This document shows positions 50,174 through 58,297 of a DNA stretch of 64,000 nt, piece by piece; the first letter of the stretch is position 1, and each line of letters begins with the position of its first letter. The stretch is from Mycobacterium sp. (lineage in GTDB: Bacteria > Actinomycetota > Actinomycetes > Mycobacteriales > Mycobacteriaceae), in assembly GCA_025965895.1 (NCBI GenBank), contig JAOPWC010000118.1, positions 62,001 through 126,000 of the forward strand. Reading direction: 5' to 3'. Both the position numbers and the translations under genes were made by a program. The notes below the pieces were generated by a model, which searched no databases, was not told the origin of the DNA, and saw nothing but the letters and a program-made list of their open reading frames with translations.

Positions 50174-51253
50174 TCACAGCTTTCCAATCAGGACGTCGTA
50201 CACATCCGCGGTGTCGAGCGCGATGCGCCCAAGCTCTTTGGCGTAGTGCGTGGTGCTGCCGAACTCGTCGATCCAGCTCTGCGCTCGCAGCGTGGTCAGC
50301 CACAGCGGGTGCTCGGCAGTGACGCCGATCGCGCCGTGCAACTGGTGGGCGATTGTGGTAACCGGGCCGACGACCTGGCCGAGCACCACCTTCGCCACAG
50401 TGATCGTGTATTGGGCTTGCGGCGCGGAAAAGCCATAGTCGGCGGCCGCCGCGACGGCGTGCGTCGCCGTGGCGCGGGCGCGCTCGATGTCGCCGGCCAT
50501 CGCGGTGAGCGCATGCTGCACGGCCTGAAACGCGCTCAGCGGGCGTCCGAACTGGACGCGTTCACGCGTGTGGCTGACCGTCAGTTCGGCGGCCGCGTCC
50601 AGCGCGCCTACCAGCTGGCAGCAGCGGGCCCACGCGCCGCGGCACATCAGTTCGGAGGCGATCGATCCATCGAGATGGTGCAGCCGATCGATCGGTACGT
50701 CGAACGTGACACGGTCGCGAGGCTCGCCGGCCAAGTTGTGGCCCTCGTCGACACGGGCGTCATCGAGGATCCCGACGTAGACGCCATCCGTCGCGCAGGC
50801 CGCGAGCAGAACCGCCGCCGACGCCTGCGTCCACGGCACGTCGATCGCAGTGCCACTGACCCGGTCGTCGGTGCTGACGGCATCAGCGATCGCGACGGTG
50901 AGCGGTCCTGCTTCGGGCAGCTGGAGACCGGCCTTTTGCGCAAGCCATGCCGCCAGCAGGTCGGTCTCGGCGAGCGGGACCGCACCGGCGTGGTGGGCCA
51001 GTCCGCGAAGCACAGTAGCAAGCTCGGCCGGCCCGGCGCCCAGGTCGGGTGTGCTCGTCAGCCGGGCCAGCCCCGTGGCCTCGAGGTCGTGCCACAGCCC
51101 GTCGTCAAGCCGCTCGGGAAGGCTCCGGTCGCCGACGCGTTTGTCGAACGACCGGCGCCCGATGTCGTCCACCAACTGCCGCAATTCACCATCGGAGTCG
51201 ACGGGACCTCGGGCGTGAAAAACGCCGCCGGCCAACGGCGAAAACTCGCTCAT
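50174..51253 (-). CDS. Acyl-CoA dehydrogenase, divergent short partner
   Basis: A 359-residue acyl-CoA dehydrogenase homologue whose N-terminal half lacks recognisable FAD loops but whose C-terminal helical domain is conserved (VSHTRERVQFGRPLSAFQAV, QLHGAIGVTAEHPLWL). It pairs with the full-length enzyme encoded just upstream at 51282, as in heteromeric FadE complexes. ATG 51253 is used, with GAGGGA upstream; a longer frame enters the preceding gene. Confidence 0.82.
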   Translation of the reverse strand: MSEFSPLAGGVFHARGPVDSDGELRQLVDDIGRRSFDKRVGDRSLPERLDDGLWHDLEATGLARLTSTPDLGAGPAELATVLRGLAHHAGAVPLAETDLLAAWLAQKAGLQLPEAGPLTVAIADAVSTDDRVSGTAIDVPWTQASAAVLLAACATDGVYVGILDDARVDEGHNLAGEPRDRVTFDVPIDRLHHLDGSIASELMCRGAWARCCQLVGALDAAAELTVSHTRERVQFGRPLSAFQAVQHALTAMAGDIERARATATHAVAAAADYGFSAPQAQYTITVAKVVLGQVVGPVTTIAHQLHGAIGVTAEHPLWLTTLRAQSWIDEFGSTTHYAKELGRIALDTADVYDVLIGKL

Positions 51254-51281
51254 CGCTTCCCTCGGCTCTTCGCGCAAGCGC

Positions 51282-52430
51282 TCATCGCAACCCCATGCCG
51301 CGCGCCACCACACCCCGCAGCACCTCATTGGTGCCCCCGCGGAGCGTGAACATCGGCTTGTGCACCCGGGCCGCGGCCAGCAGTCGCCCGAATCCCTCGT
51401 CGGCGGCCGATCCCTCGACAAGGTCAGCGACCGCCTCGACGGAATGCTGCTCGAACTGGGTGCCCAGGTCCTTCACCAGTGCCGCCTGATTAGCGGCGTC
51501 ACCCCCGGCCGACAGCGTGCGGGCCACCGAAACCGACAGCTGTCGCACCGAGATCAGATGTGCCAGCAGATGCCCAAGGTGTGCGGTCAAGAGTGGCTCT
51601 GGCCGCGATTGCGAGGACAGCGCTTGGATCCCGGCGGTGATCAGCGGCGCGGTCGACAGGATGCGCTCGGGCCCGCTGCGCTCGAGCGACAGCTCTGAGG
51701 TGACCTGGTGCCAGCCGTTGCCGACCTCGCCGAGCACGTCGGCGTCGGGAACGAAGACGTCGTCGAAGGTGACCTCGTTGAAGTGGTGCTCGCCGGACAT
51801 CAGCTCGATGGGGCTGATCGTCACCCCGCCGGCTTCGCGCGGCACAAGAAACTGGCTGAACCCCGCATGTCGCCGGTGCGGGTCGAACGGACTGGTGCGG
51901 GCAAGCACGACGACCTGGTGCGCCTTGTGCGCTCCGCTGGTCCACACCTTTGTCCCGTTCAGCAGCCAGCCGGCCTCGGCGCGGGTCGCTTTGGTCTGCA
52001 CAGCTGCCAGATCAGAGCCTGCGCCGTGCTCGCTCATGCCGATCGACGAGTAGAACCGGCCCGCGGCGATACGGGGCAGCATGCGCTCGCGCTGCTCCTC
52101 GCTGCCATAGGCCAACAGCGAGGGTGCGAACTGGCGGTCAGCGGTCCAATGCGCTGCCACCGGCGCGCCGTGGGCCAGCAGTTCCTCGCCGACGACGTAG
52201 CGGTGCAGGTGGCTCAGGCCGTGTCCGCCGTAGTGCGTCGGGATCGTCAGCCCGATGAAGCCGGCGTCACCCAGCCGGGCACTGAATCCCTCATCCCAAC
52301 CGGCGAGCCAGGAGTCGACGGTGGCCTGCCAGCCGTATTCGTCGCGGTCGGCCCGCAGGAAGTCCCGCACCGAGCTCCGCAGCTTGGCCAGCTCGGGCTC
52401 ATTAGCGCTCAACGCGTCGAAATAGCCCAC
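51282..52430 (-). CDS. Acyl-CoA dehydrogenase, FAD-binding partner
   Basis: A 382-residue acyl-CoA dehydrogenase with IGMSEHGAGSDLAAVQTKAT, TKVWTSGAHKAHQVVVLAR and the C-terminal MFTLRGGTNEVLRGVVARGM. The N-terminal block LTIPTHYGGHGLSHLHRYV is standard. It is probably the flavin-bearing half of a heteromer with the 50174 product. GTG 52430 is the start. It lies between the HSDL2-like SDR and its short partner. Confidence 0.85.
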   Translation of the reverse strand: MGYFDALSANEPELAKLRSSVRDFLRADRDEYGWQATVDSWLAGWDEGFSARLGDAGFIGLTIPTHYGGHGLSHLHRYVVGEELLAHGAPVAAHWTADRQFAPSLLAYGSEEQRERMLPRIAAGRFYSSIGMSEHGAGSDLAAVQTKATRAEAGWLLNGTKVWTSGAHKAHQVVVLARTSPFDPHRRHAGFSQFLVPREAGGVTISPIELMSGEHHFNEVTFDDVFVPDADVLGEVGNGWHQVTSELSLERSGPERILSTAPLITAGIQALSSQSRPEPLLTAHLGHLLAHLISVRQLSVSVARTLSAGGDAANQAALVKDLGTQFEQHSVEAVADLVEGSAADEGFGRLLAAARVHKPMFTLRGGTNEVLRGVVARGMGLR

Positions 52431-52442
52431 GAAAGGAGACTC

Positions 52443-53306
52443 CTACAACGCCGGCAACGGGCTCGACGCGAGGTAGAAGTTGGGCGTCAGGTCATCCTCT
52501 CGCGCGGCGAGGCGGTATCGGTCGAAATCGCTGATGCCTTCCTCGGCCAGCACCTGCTCGTCCGTGAAGAAGTGACCGGTGCAGTCGGCCGCGGGACGCG
52601 TCACCAGGGCGTGGACAGCGTCGGCCATGATCTGCGGGCTGCGGGCCTGCGCATGCACCGCCTGCTCGCCGAGCACTGCCGTCATCCCGGTGCTGGCCAC
52701 TGTGGTCGCCGGCCACAGCGAATTCACCGCGATCGGGATCTCCGCGAATTCCGCGGCCCACCCAAGCGTCAGCAGGCTTTCGGCATACTTGCCGACGGTG
52801 TGACCGACATGGGCGCCCACCCACTCCGGCCGCAGGTTCAGCGGCGGGGACACATTGACGATGTGCGCGTTGCCAGACTGGCGCAGTACGCGAACGGCGT
52901 TGTGCACCAACGCGAAAGCTCCTAAGACGTTCACACCCAAAAGCTTCTCGAAGCTCTTGGGCGGCAACGCCATGGTGCTCCGCAGGTCGAGCGCGCCCGC
53001 GTTGTTGATCACGACGTCGATGCCGCCGAACGCCTCAGCCACCGAGGTGACCGCGCTCTCGACGCCGGCCGCATCCCGCACATCGCAGGGCACCGGCAGG
53101 GCCTGCCCGCCGGCCGCATGCACCGCGTCGGCAGTCTCTGCCAGCGTGCCGGGGATTCTGGGGTTCGGCTTATCGGTCTTGGCGAGCAGCGCCACCTTTG
53201 CGCCGGCGGCTGCCAGTCGGACCGCGATCGCACAGCCGATCCCGCGGCTCGCGCCGGTGACAACCACAACGCGGTCGGCCAGACTGCGAGCAGAGTCGGT
53301 CACCAC
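52443..53306 (-). CDS. HSDL2-like SDR with catalytic Tyr replaced by His
   Basis: A 287-residue SDR close to hydroxysteroid dehydrogenase-like 2: TGASRGIGCAIAVRLAAAG, LLAKTDKPNPRIPGTL, NNAGALDL and VNVSPPLNLRPEW. In this family the active site reads AYTxAKY; here it is GHTVGKY, so the proton-donating Tyr is His while Lys is kept. A single base change (TAC to CAC) explains it. Activity may be reduced or altered. It heads the 53306-49366 operon and diverges from the gene at 53417 over a 110-bp spacer with an inverted repeat. Confidence 0.83.
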   Translation of the reverse strand: MVTDSARSLADRVVVVTGASRGIGCAIAVRLAAAGAKVALLAKTDKPNPRIPGTLAETADAVHAAGGQALPVPCDVRDAAGVESAVTSVAEAFGGIDVVINNAGALDLRSTMALPPKSFEKLLGVNVLGAFALVHNAVRVLRQSGNAHIVNVSPPLNLRPEWVGAHVGHTVGKYAESLLTLGWAAEFAEIPIAVNSLWPATTVASTGMTAVLGEQAVHAQARSPQIMADAVHALVTRPAADCTGHFFTDEQVLAEEGISDFDRYRLAAREDDLTPNFYLASSPLPAL

Positions 53307-53343
53307 TCATCCTTCCGCCGGACGGGCGCTACTTGCCCCAAAT

Positions 53344-53369
53344 GCTCTAACTATATACCTTATTAGAGC
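53344..53369. promoter_or_regulatory. Perfect 7-bp inverted repeat in a divergent promoter
   Basis: GCTCTAA (53344-53350) and TTAGAGC (53363-53369) flank a 12-nt AT-rich spacer. It sits between the divergent HSDL2-like SDR and HMGS-like genes and is a good operator candidate for an unidentified regulator. Confidence 0.45.
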
Positions 53370-53416
53370 GGCGTAATTTCAGCGCCTCGTGCGCCCGACC
53401 TAGGCTGGATTGAGGT

Positions 53417-54634
53417 GTGATGACTGCTGTCAGTTCGATCGGCACGTATTCGCCGCACTGGCACACGCGCGACCGCCGGGTGGCGGGGCCCGACGAGGAC
53501 GCGCTGACCATGGCGGTGGCTGCCGGTCGTGCGGCCGACCCCGCGGCGTCAGCGCTGCGCGTCGCGATGGTGTCGCGCAACTTCCCGCTGCTTGAGGGCG
53601 GCAACGGCGCGGTATTGCTTGCCGGATTGTCGCTTGCGGCCGACGTGCCCGTCACCGAGGTGCTCGGCGGCGGACCTGCGGTGCTGGACCAGATCGCCAC
53701 CGCGCCGGTGGGCACGTTGGTGGTGGCCGCCGACGACACCGACAGCGCGGTGGGCGCGGCCGCGCTGCTGATCGGGGATTCGGGCGCATCGCTGACGCCG
53801 GTGGGCCGCCAGACCCGAAGCCTGCCGACGTTGGCGCGCGCCGATGACGGGTCCCGGCATGCCTATGCCGACCCCCGGCTACAGCGCGAAGTCGGCGTGA
53901 AGGCGACACTGGCGCATCTCGGACTGACAGGGACGCCGACGGTGGCCGTGGTGGCGGGGCTGAAAGCCGGACAGCTCGGCCCGGGCTTCGACACCTCCGT
54001 TGCGGTCGACGACCCGACGCCCTCGGCCGCCGCGGTGATCGCGTTGCTCGGCGACGCTGTCGACAACGGTGTATCGGGCCTGGTGGTGGCCCTCGAGCAG
54101 TCCACCGTCACCGTCGTGCAGCTGACGCTCGGAACAGCGTCGCCGCGGATCAGCCGCGACGAGGTGCCGGCGCGGGAGCTACCCAAGACCCGTATGACCC
54201 AAGGCGTCGGCATCCCGATCTCGCTGGCCGCCTACGCTCGCGCGTTCGAGCCTAAATTGCGCTGGGAGGCGGCGGTTTTCGATGGCCGTCCTGGAATCGA
54301 CGGCGCACCGGTGTTCCCGCCGCGGGCCCGCGTGGATTCCTCGGGCGTGTTGGCCACCGACTATCGGATGGAGCCGTTGCCGCGCACCGGCACCATCTAC
54401 ACACAGACCACGATCCGGATCCCCGTGCCGGACCTGCCTAGCCCGTATTCGCTGGCCGTTGTTCAGCTCGACGGCAGCCCGGTGCGAGTCCTGCTCAAGG
54501 TCACCGGCTTACCGGCAGGTGAAAGCAGCATCGGCCAAGGCGGTTCGGTAGTGCTTCGCAAAATCGCGACCCGGGCCGGCATTCCCGACTACGGCTATGC
54601 GTTTTGGCCCGGCAAGCAAGGAGGTCAGGCATGA
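53417..54634 (+). CDS. HMG-CoA synthase-like thiolase-fold protein with C-terminal OB-fold
   Basis: A 405-residue protein. The N-terminal part (about 1-280) begins IGTYSPHWHTRDRRVAGPDEDALTM, typical of HMG-CoA synthase-like thiolase-fold proteins. The C-terminal 110 residues look like a DUF35 OB fold (GTIYTQTTIRIPVPDLPSPYSLAVVQLDG), but the zinc-ribbon Cys residues are missing (FPPRARVDSSG). I see no obvious active-site Cys. It is coupled by ATGA overlap to a genuine thiolase, so it probably forms a complex with it, as acetyltransferase/HMGS/DUF35 assemblies do. GTG 53417 or ATG 53420 starts it. Confidence 0.72.
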   Translation: MMTAVSSIGTYSPHWHTRDRRVAGPDEDALTMAVAAGRAADPAASALRVAMVSRNFPLLEGGNGAVLLAGLSLAADVPVTEVLGGGPAVLDQIATAPVGTLVVAADDTDSAVGAAALLIGDSGASLTPVGRQTRSLPTLARADDGSRHAYADPRLQREVGVKATLAHLGLTGTPTVAVVAGLKAGQLGPGFDTSVAVDDPTPSAAAVIALLGDAVDNGVSGLVVALEQSTVTVVQLTLGTASPRISRDEVPARELPKTRMTQGVGIPISLAAYARAFEPKLRWEAAVFDGRPGIDGAPVFPPRARVDSSGVLATDYRMEPLPRTGTIYTQTTIRIPVPDLPSPYSLAVVQLDGSPVRVLLKVTGLPAGESSIGQGGSVVLRKIATRAGIPDYGYAFWPGKQGGQA

Positions 54635-55791
54635 GAAATGTCGCCATCGTCGGTGCCGGGATGACGCCGTTCGCCGAGCACTTCCTGCTCGGCATCAAGG
54701 ACCTGGTGCCGATGGCCTACGCCGAAGCCGTGGCGCACGTCGACAAGGGCATCGACAAATCGGAGATCGAGGCCGCCTGGTTCGGTGAACTGGGCACCAC
54801 CGACGGTTTTCCGTCGGGGATCCTCGCCGATACACTCGACCTCGTCGAGATCCCCGTTACTCGTGTTGAAAACGCTTGTGCGACCGGCAATGACGCCATT
54901 CGCAACGGCACACTGGCCATTGCGTCGGGGCTCTACGACGTTGTGCTGGTGGTCGGCGCGGACAAGGTGCGCGAGACCGCGTCGAACACCACGTTCTGGG
55001 AATGGGCGGCGATGACCCGCGACAACGCCTGGGACTACCCCCTCGGTCTGGTTGCCCCGGCGAACTTCGCGCTCCACGTCACCCGCTACCTCCACGAGTC
55101 GTCCGCCACCAAGGAGCACATGGCGATGGTGGCGGTGAAGAACCATTGCCACGCCGTGACAAACCCGAAAGCACAACTGCGGTACGAAATCACAGTTGAG
55201 CAGGCGCTGGCCGCGCCGATCGTCGTCGATCCGTTCGGGCTCTACGACTGCACCCCTCAGAGCGACGGCGCCGCCGCGGTGATCTTGGCCGCCGAGGAAG
55301 TCGTCCACCGCTACACCGATCGACCCGCGTGGGTGCGCGGCGTGGGCTTGGGTATGGACCGGGTGATGCACCAGCACAAGAGCGACATGACGACGTTCCC
55401 GCCGACCGTGCGTGCCGCAAAGGCGGCGATGCGGATGGCCGGTGTGACGCCCGCGGACATCGACGTCGCGGAGGTGCACGACTGCTTCACCGGCGTCGAA
55501 CTGATCAGCTATGAGGATCTCGGGTTCGCCAACCGATTCGAGGCCCACAAGCTCATCGAGGCCGGCGACACCTACGTCGGTGGCGCGATCCCGATCAACC
55601 CCAGCGGCGGCCTCAAGGCCAAGGGCCACCCCCCCGGCGCCACCGGTGTTGCGCAGTGCTACGAATTGTTCAACCAACTCCGCGGAGAGTCCGAAAACCA
55701 GGTCGACGGAGCACGAGTGGCGTTGGCGCACAACGTCGGTGGACCGACCGCGGTGTCGGCGGTCACCATCCTCTCCGCCGACAAGAACTGA
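54631..55791 (+). CDS. Thiolase (SCPx-type acetyl-CoA acyltransferase) with intact active site
   Basis: A 386-residue thiolase. Unlike the other two thiolase-fold proteins here it keeps the nucleophile in RVENACATGNDAI and the His in GGLKAKGHPPGATG, with AEVHDCFTGVELISYEDLGF of the SCPx branch. It would cleave a 3-oxoacyl-CoA to give an acetyl- or propionyl-CoA. ATG 54631 has GGAGGT upstream; the longer frame from 54604 lies in the preceding gene. It is followed by a hydratase 10 nt later. Confidence 0.88.
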   Translation: MRNVAIVGAGMTPFAEHFLLGIKDLVPMAYAEAVAHVDKGIDKSEIEAAWFGELGTTDGFPSGILADTLDLVEIPVTRVENACATGNDAIRNGTLAIASGLYDVVLVVGADKVRETASNTTFWEWAAMTRDNAWDYPLGLVAPANFALHVTRYLHESSATKEHMAMVAVKNHCHAVTNPKAQLRYEITVEQALAAPIVVDPFGLYDCTPQSDGAAAVILAAEEVVHRYTDRPAWVRGVGLGMDRVMHQHKSDMTTFPPTVRAAKAAMRMAGVTPADIDVAEVHDCFTGVELISYEDLGFANRFEAHKLIEAGDTYVGGAIPINPSGGLKAKGHPPGATGVAQCYELFNQLRGESENQVDGARVALAHNVGGPTAVSAVTILSADKN

Positions 55792-55801
55792 CGGGAGCCC
55801 C

Positions 55802-56626
55802 ATGACCGCATCGGAAATCGCCACGCAGGCCGGCTACCAACAGTTCGCGCCGTCGCTGCTCGTCGAGAAGATCGGCGGTGTGCACGTCGTCCGCATCAAC
55901 CGCCCAGAAGCCTTCAACGCCGTGGACGAGGCCGTGCACCATGCCTTCGCGACGATATGGCGGACGCTGGCGGCCGACGACGACGTGCGCACCGTGGTTA
56001 CCACCGGTGTGGGCAAAGCGTTTTCGGCCGGCGGCGATATGGTGATGTTCGGCCGGCTCATCGAGGATCCGGTGGCACGCCAGTACCAGATCGCCGAGGC
56101 CCGCACGGTGTTCCTCGAGGTGATCAACTTTCCCAAGCCGCTGGTGTCGGCGGTCAACGGCCCAGCCGTCGGGTTGGGCTGCTCGATCGCCTTACTGAGC
56201 GACTTTCTGATCATGGGGGAGAGCAGCTATCTGGCCGACCCGCACGTCGCGGTCGGCCTCGTGGCGGGTGACGGCGGCGCCGCGATGCTGCCGCTGCTGA
56301 TCGGTTTGATGAAGGCGAAGGAGTACGTCCTGCTCGGAGAACGCATCACAGCGACGGTTGCCGAGAAGATGAACCTGGTCACCAAAGTCGTTGGCGACGA
56401 CGGTGTGCTCGACGAGGCGCTTGCACTGGGTGAGAGGCTGGCCGCGCTGCCGCCACAGGCGTTGCGGGCTACCAAGATCGCGATGAACATGCACCTGTCC
56501 CGCGCCGCCCTCGGTGTGCTCGAGTACGCACTCGCCGAGGAATACACCTCGTTCTCGACGCCGGAGTTCAAGGAACGTGTGGCTGCGTTTCGTGCTCGCT
56601 CGCCGAAGAATTCGCAACAGAAATAG
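55802..56626 (+). CDS. Enoyl-CoA hydratase/isomerase family protein
   Basis: A 274-residue crotonase-fold protein with TGVGKAFSAGGDMVMFGRL, the oxyanion loop NGPAVGLGCSIALLSDF and LADPHVAVGLVAGDGGA. The Glu positions are replaced by Ser/Ile and His, as in several EchA paralogues, so the exact reaction is open. It is the last gene of the three-gene operon that starts at 53417 and it ends 3 nt before the convergent thioesterase. Confidence 0.83.
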   Translation: MTASEIATQAGYQQFAPSLLVEKIGGVHVVRINRPEAFNAVDEAVHHAFATIWRTLAADDDVRTVVTTGVGKAFSAGGDMVMFGRLIEDPVARQYQIAEARTVFLEVINFPKPLVSAVNGPAVGLGCSIALLSDFLIMGESSYLADPHVAVGLVAGDGGAAMLPLLIGLMKAKEYVLLGERITATVAEKMNLVTKVVGDDGVLDEALALGERLAALPPQALRATKIAMNMHLSRAALGVLEYALAEEYTSFSTPEFKERVAAFRARSPKNSQQK

Positions 56627-56629
56627 GCG

Positions 56630-57457
56630 TCAACGGTAGGCGGTCACCCGCGCCGTGATCGCCACCTTGCCGTCGTCGCCGATTGCCTGAGCATCGCCGA
56701 CCGCCGTGCTGCGGCCGATGCGTAGCCGCGTGCCGACGTAGCGGCTCTCGCGGCCCGCGATGAACGGGCGCAAGAAGTTCACCCGAAGCGACGCCGTTCT
56801 CATGTCGCCGGCACGGTCGGAATGGATCGCCGCAGAGGCGGTGAGCTCCAAGCCGGCCGCTGCCACGCCGCCGTGCACGATCGCGATCTCGTTGTTGAGT
56901 ATCGGGTCCGCGTGCTGTCGCAACACCCGCACGCCGTCGTCGACGGTGTGCACGTGCACCGCCATCAGATCCGACAGGGTGGTGCTGGCCGTGCGTACCA
57001 GCGTTTCCGGCGGCCGCTCGTCGGAGAGCTCGGCGGCAGGGATGTAGAAGGACCGCACGGTGCCACCGCCGATCACGGTGTCACCGGAGGTCAGGGTGCA
57101 TATCGACAGCGACGTGGCACCGACCGGACCTAGCGGGCGGGCACTGGCCACCGCGGGCGCGTCGTGGTCGTCGATGCTGTCAGGGCTGAGTTCGATTGAC
57201 AGCTCGCTCGACACGGTCCACTGGTCCGTGCGACGGCGATAGTGGTTGACGATGCCGCCGGCCGCGTCGACGAGAATCGCCAGCGGCCCGACCGCTGGTG
57301 CATCGGTGAACGGATTGCGCAACCCCGACATCGGCATCGAGAGCACCGCGGTCCCCTCGGCCGGGTTCGCGTCGAGGAATTCGATGCCGAACCGGTCCTG
57401 GACCGTGTCCGGCGTCTCGATATCGTGCTGGGCCGCTCGCTGGTCGATCCCCGTCAT
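56630..57457 (-). CDS. Acyl-CoA thioesterase-like tandem hotdog protein
   Basis: A 275-residue protein with two PaaI-like hotdog halves. Landmarks are PFTDAPAVGPLAILVDAAGG in the first and EIAIVHGGVAAAGLELTASAAI with LRVNFLRPFIAG in the second. The HGG-x4-L pattern of the second half suits acyl-CoA thioester hydrolysis, which would release free acid or CoA when intermediates build up. ATG 57457 overlaps the GntR stop by 4 nt, so regulator and thioesterase share a transcript. Confidence 0.78.
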   Translation of the reverse strand: MTGIDQRAAQHDIETPDTVQDRFGIEFLDANPAEGTAVLSMPMSGLRNPFTDAPAVGPLAILVDAAGGIVNHYRRRTDQWTVSSELSIELSPDSIDDHDAPAVASARPLGPVGATSLSICTLTSGDTVIGGGTVRSFYIPAAELSDERPPETLVRTASTTLSDLMAVHVHTVDDGVRVLRQHADPILNNEIAIVHGGVAAAGLELTASAAIHSDRAGDMRTASLRVNFLRPFIAGRESRYVGTRLRIGRSTAVGDAQAIGDDGKVAITARVTAYR

Positions 57458-58194
57458 TCGAGCAGGTCGACGACCGTGGACAGTTCGGACCCGGCGAACA
57501 GGAATTCCTCGGCCTTTTGCAGATGTCTCTTCCACAGCTCGCCGGCCTTCTCGGCATCACCGGCTTTGATCATGTCGAGGACCATGCGGTGGGTCTTCGC
57601 GGAGCGGCGCACCGCCTGCTCGGCGCGTGCGCCCTTGGTCGGTTGAAGGGAGCGGTTCGCCTTCTCGATAATGTGATGCAGCATGTCGCTGACGATCTGC
57701 AATGTTCTGTTACCGGACAGGCGGGCAATTGCGGCGTGGAAGTCGGTCAATTGATCGACGGCCTCGCTACCGGGCTCGAGCCGGCTCTCCCGTTCGACGA
57801 TGTCCTCGAGTTCGGCGATCACGGCCGGATTGCGGTCTCTCGCGAGCTGCACGACCATGGGAGTCTCGAGGGTCACCCGCGCGTCGTACACGTCTTTGAG
57901 CGTCACACCCTCGTACTCGAGGATGAGCCCCGCATAGCGTGCCAGCGTCTCGCGCCGTGGGCGTGTCACCCGCGCCCCGCCGCGTACACCGCGCTGCACC
58001 TCTATCAGCGACTCCGACTCCAGCACGCGAAACGCTTCGCGCAACGTCGGCCGGGACACGCCGAAACGTTCCATCAGCTCCGATTCGGGCGGCAGCATGG
58101 TGCCTTCGGGGATTTCCCCGCGAATGAACATTCGGCGCAGCACAGTGGCCACCCGATCGGCCATCTTCGGCTCACGAAGACTGGTGACCTCCAC
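57454..58194 (-). CDS. GntR-family (FadR/FCD subgroup) transcriptional regulator
   Basis: A 246-residue regulator. The N-terminal winged helix spans about residues 10-75 (GTMLPPESELMERFGVSRPT, LREAFRVLESESLIEVQRG). The C-terminal all-helical FCD ligand domain has metal-site residues in DARVTLETPMV, DFHAAIARLSGNR and KTHRMVLDMI. FCD regulators bind acids or acyl-CoAs. GTG 58194 has GGAGGG upstream. The inverted repeat at 58215 is the likely autoregulatory site, possibly also serving the acyl-CoA dehydrogenase genes upstream of it. Confidence 0.88.
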   Translation of the reverse strand: MEVTSLREPKMADRVATVLRRMFIRGEIPEGTMLPPESELMERFGVSRPTLREAFRVLESESLIEVQRGVRGGARVTRPRRETLARYAGLILEYEGVTLKDVYDARVTLETPMVVQLARDRNPAVIAELEDIVERESRLEPGSEAVDQLTDFHAAIARLSGNRTLQIVSDMLHHIIEKANRSLQPTKGARAEQAVRRSAKTHRMVLDMIKAGDAEKAGELWKRHLQKAEEFLFAGSELSTVVDLLE

Positions 58195-58214
58195 GTTGTC
58201 CCTCCACGGCCGGC

Positions 58215-58242
58215 CTAATCGAGTAACTGTTTGACAGATTAG
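58215..58242. promoter_or_regulatory. Nested palindrome, probable GntR operator
   Basis: CTGT-TTG-ACAG (58227-58237) is a perfect palindrome with the GT-N3-AC core bound by FadR-type regulators. It is nested in outer arms CTAATC (58215-58220) and GATTAG (58237-58242). The region is just upstream of the GntR start codon at 58194. Confidence 0.6.
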
Positions 58243-58297
58243 CTGATTCAGCGCTACGAGCTTGGTAAACGCGGGCTGCGAGTGAGCAAGTTCATCC

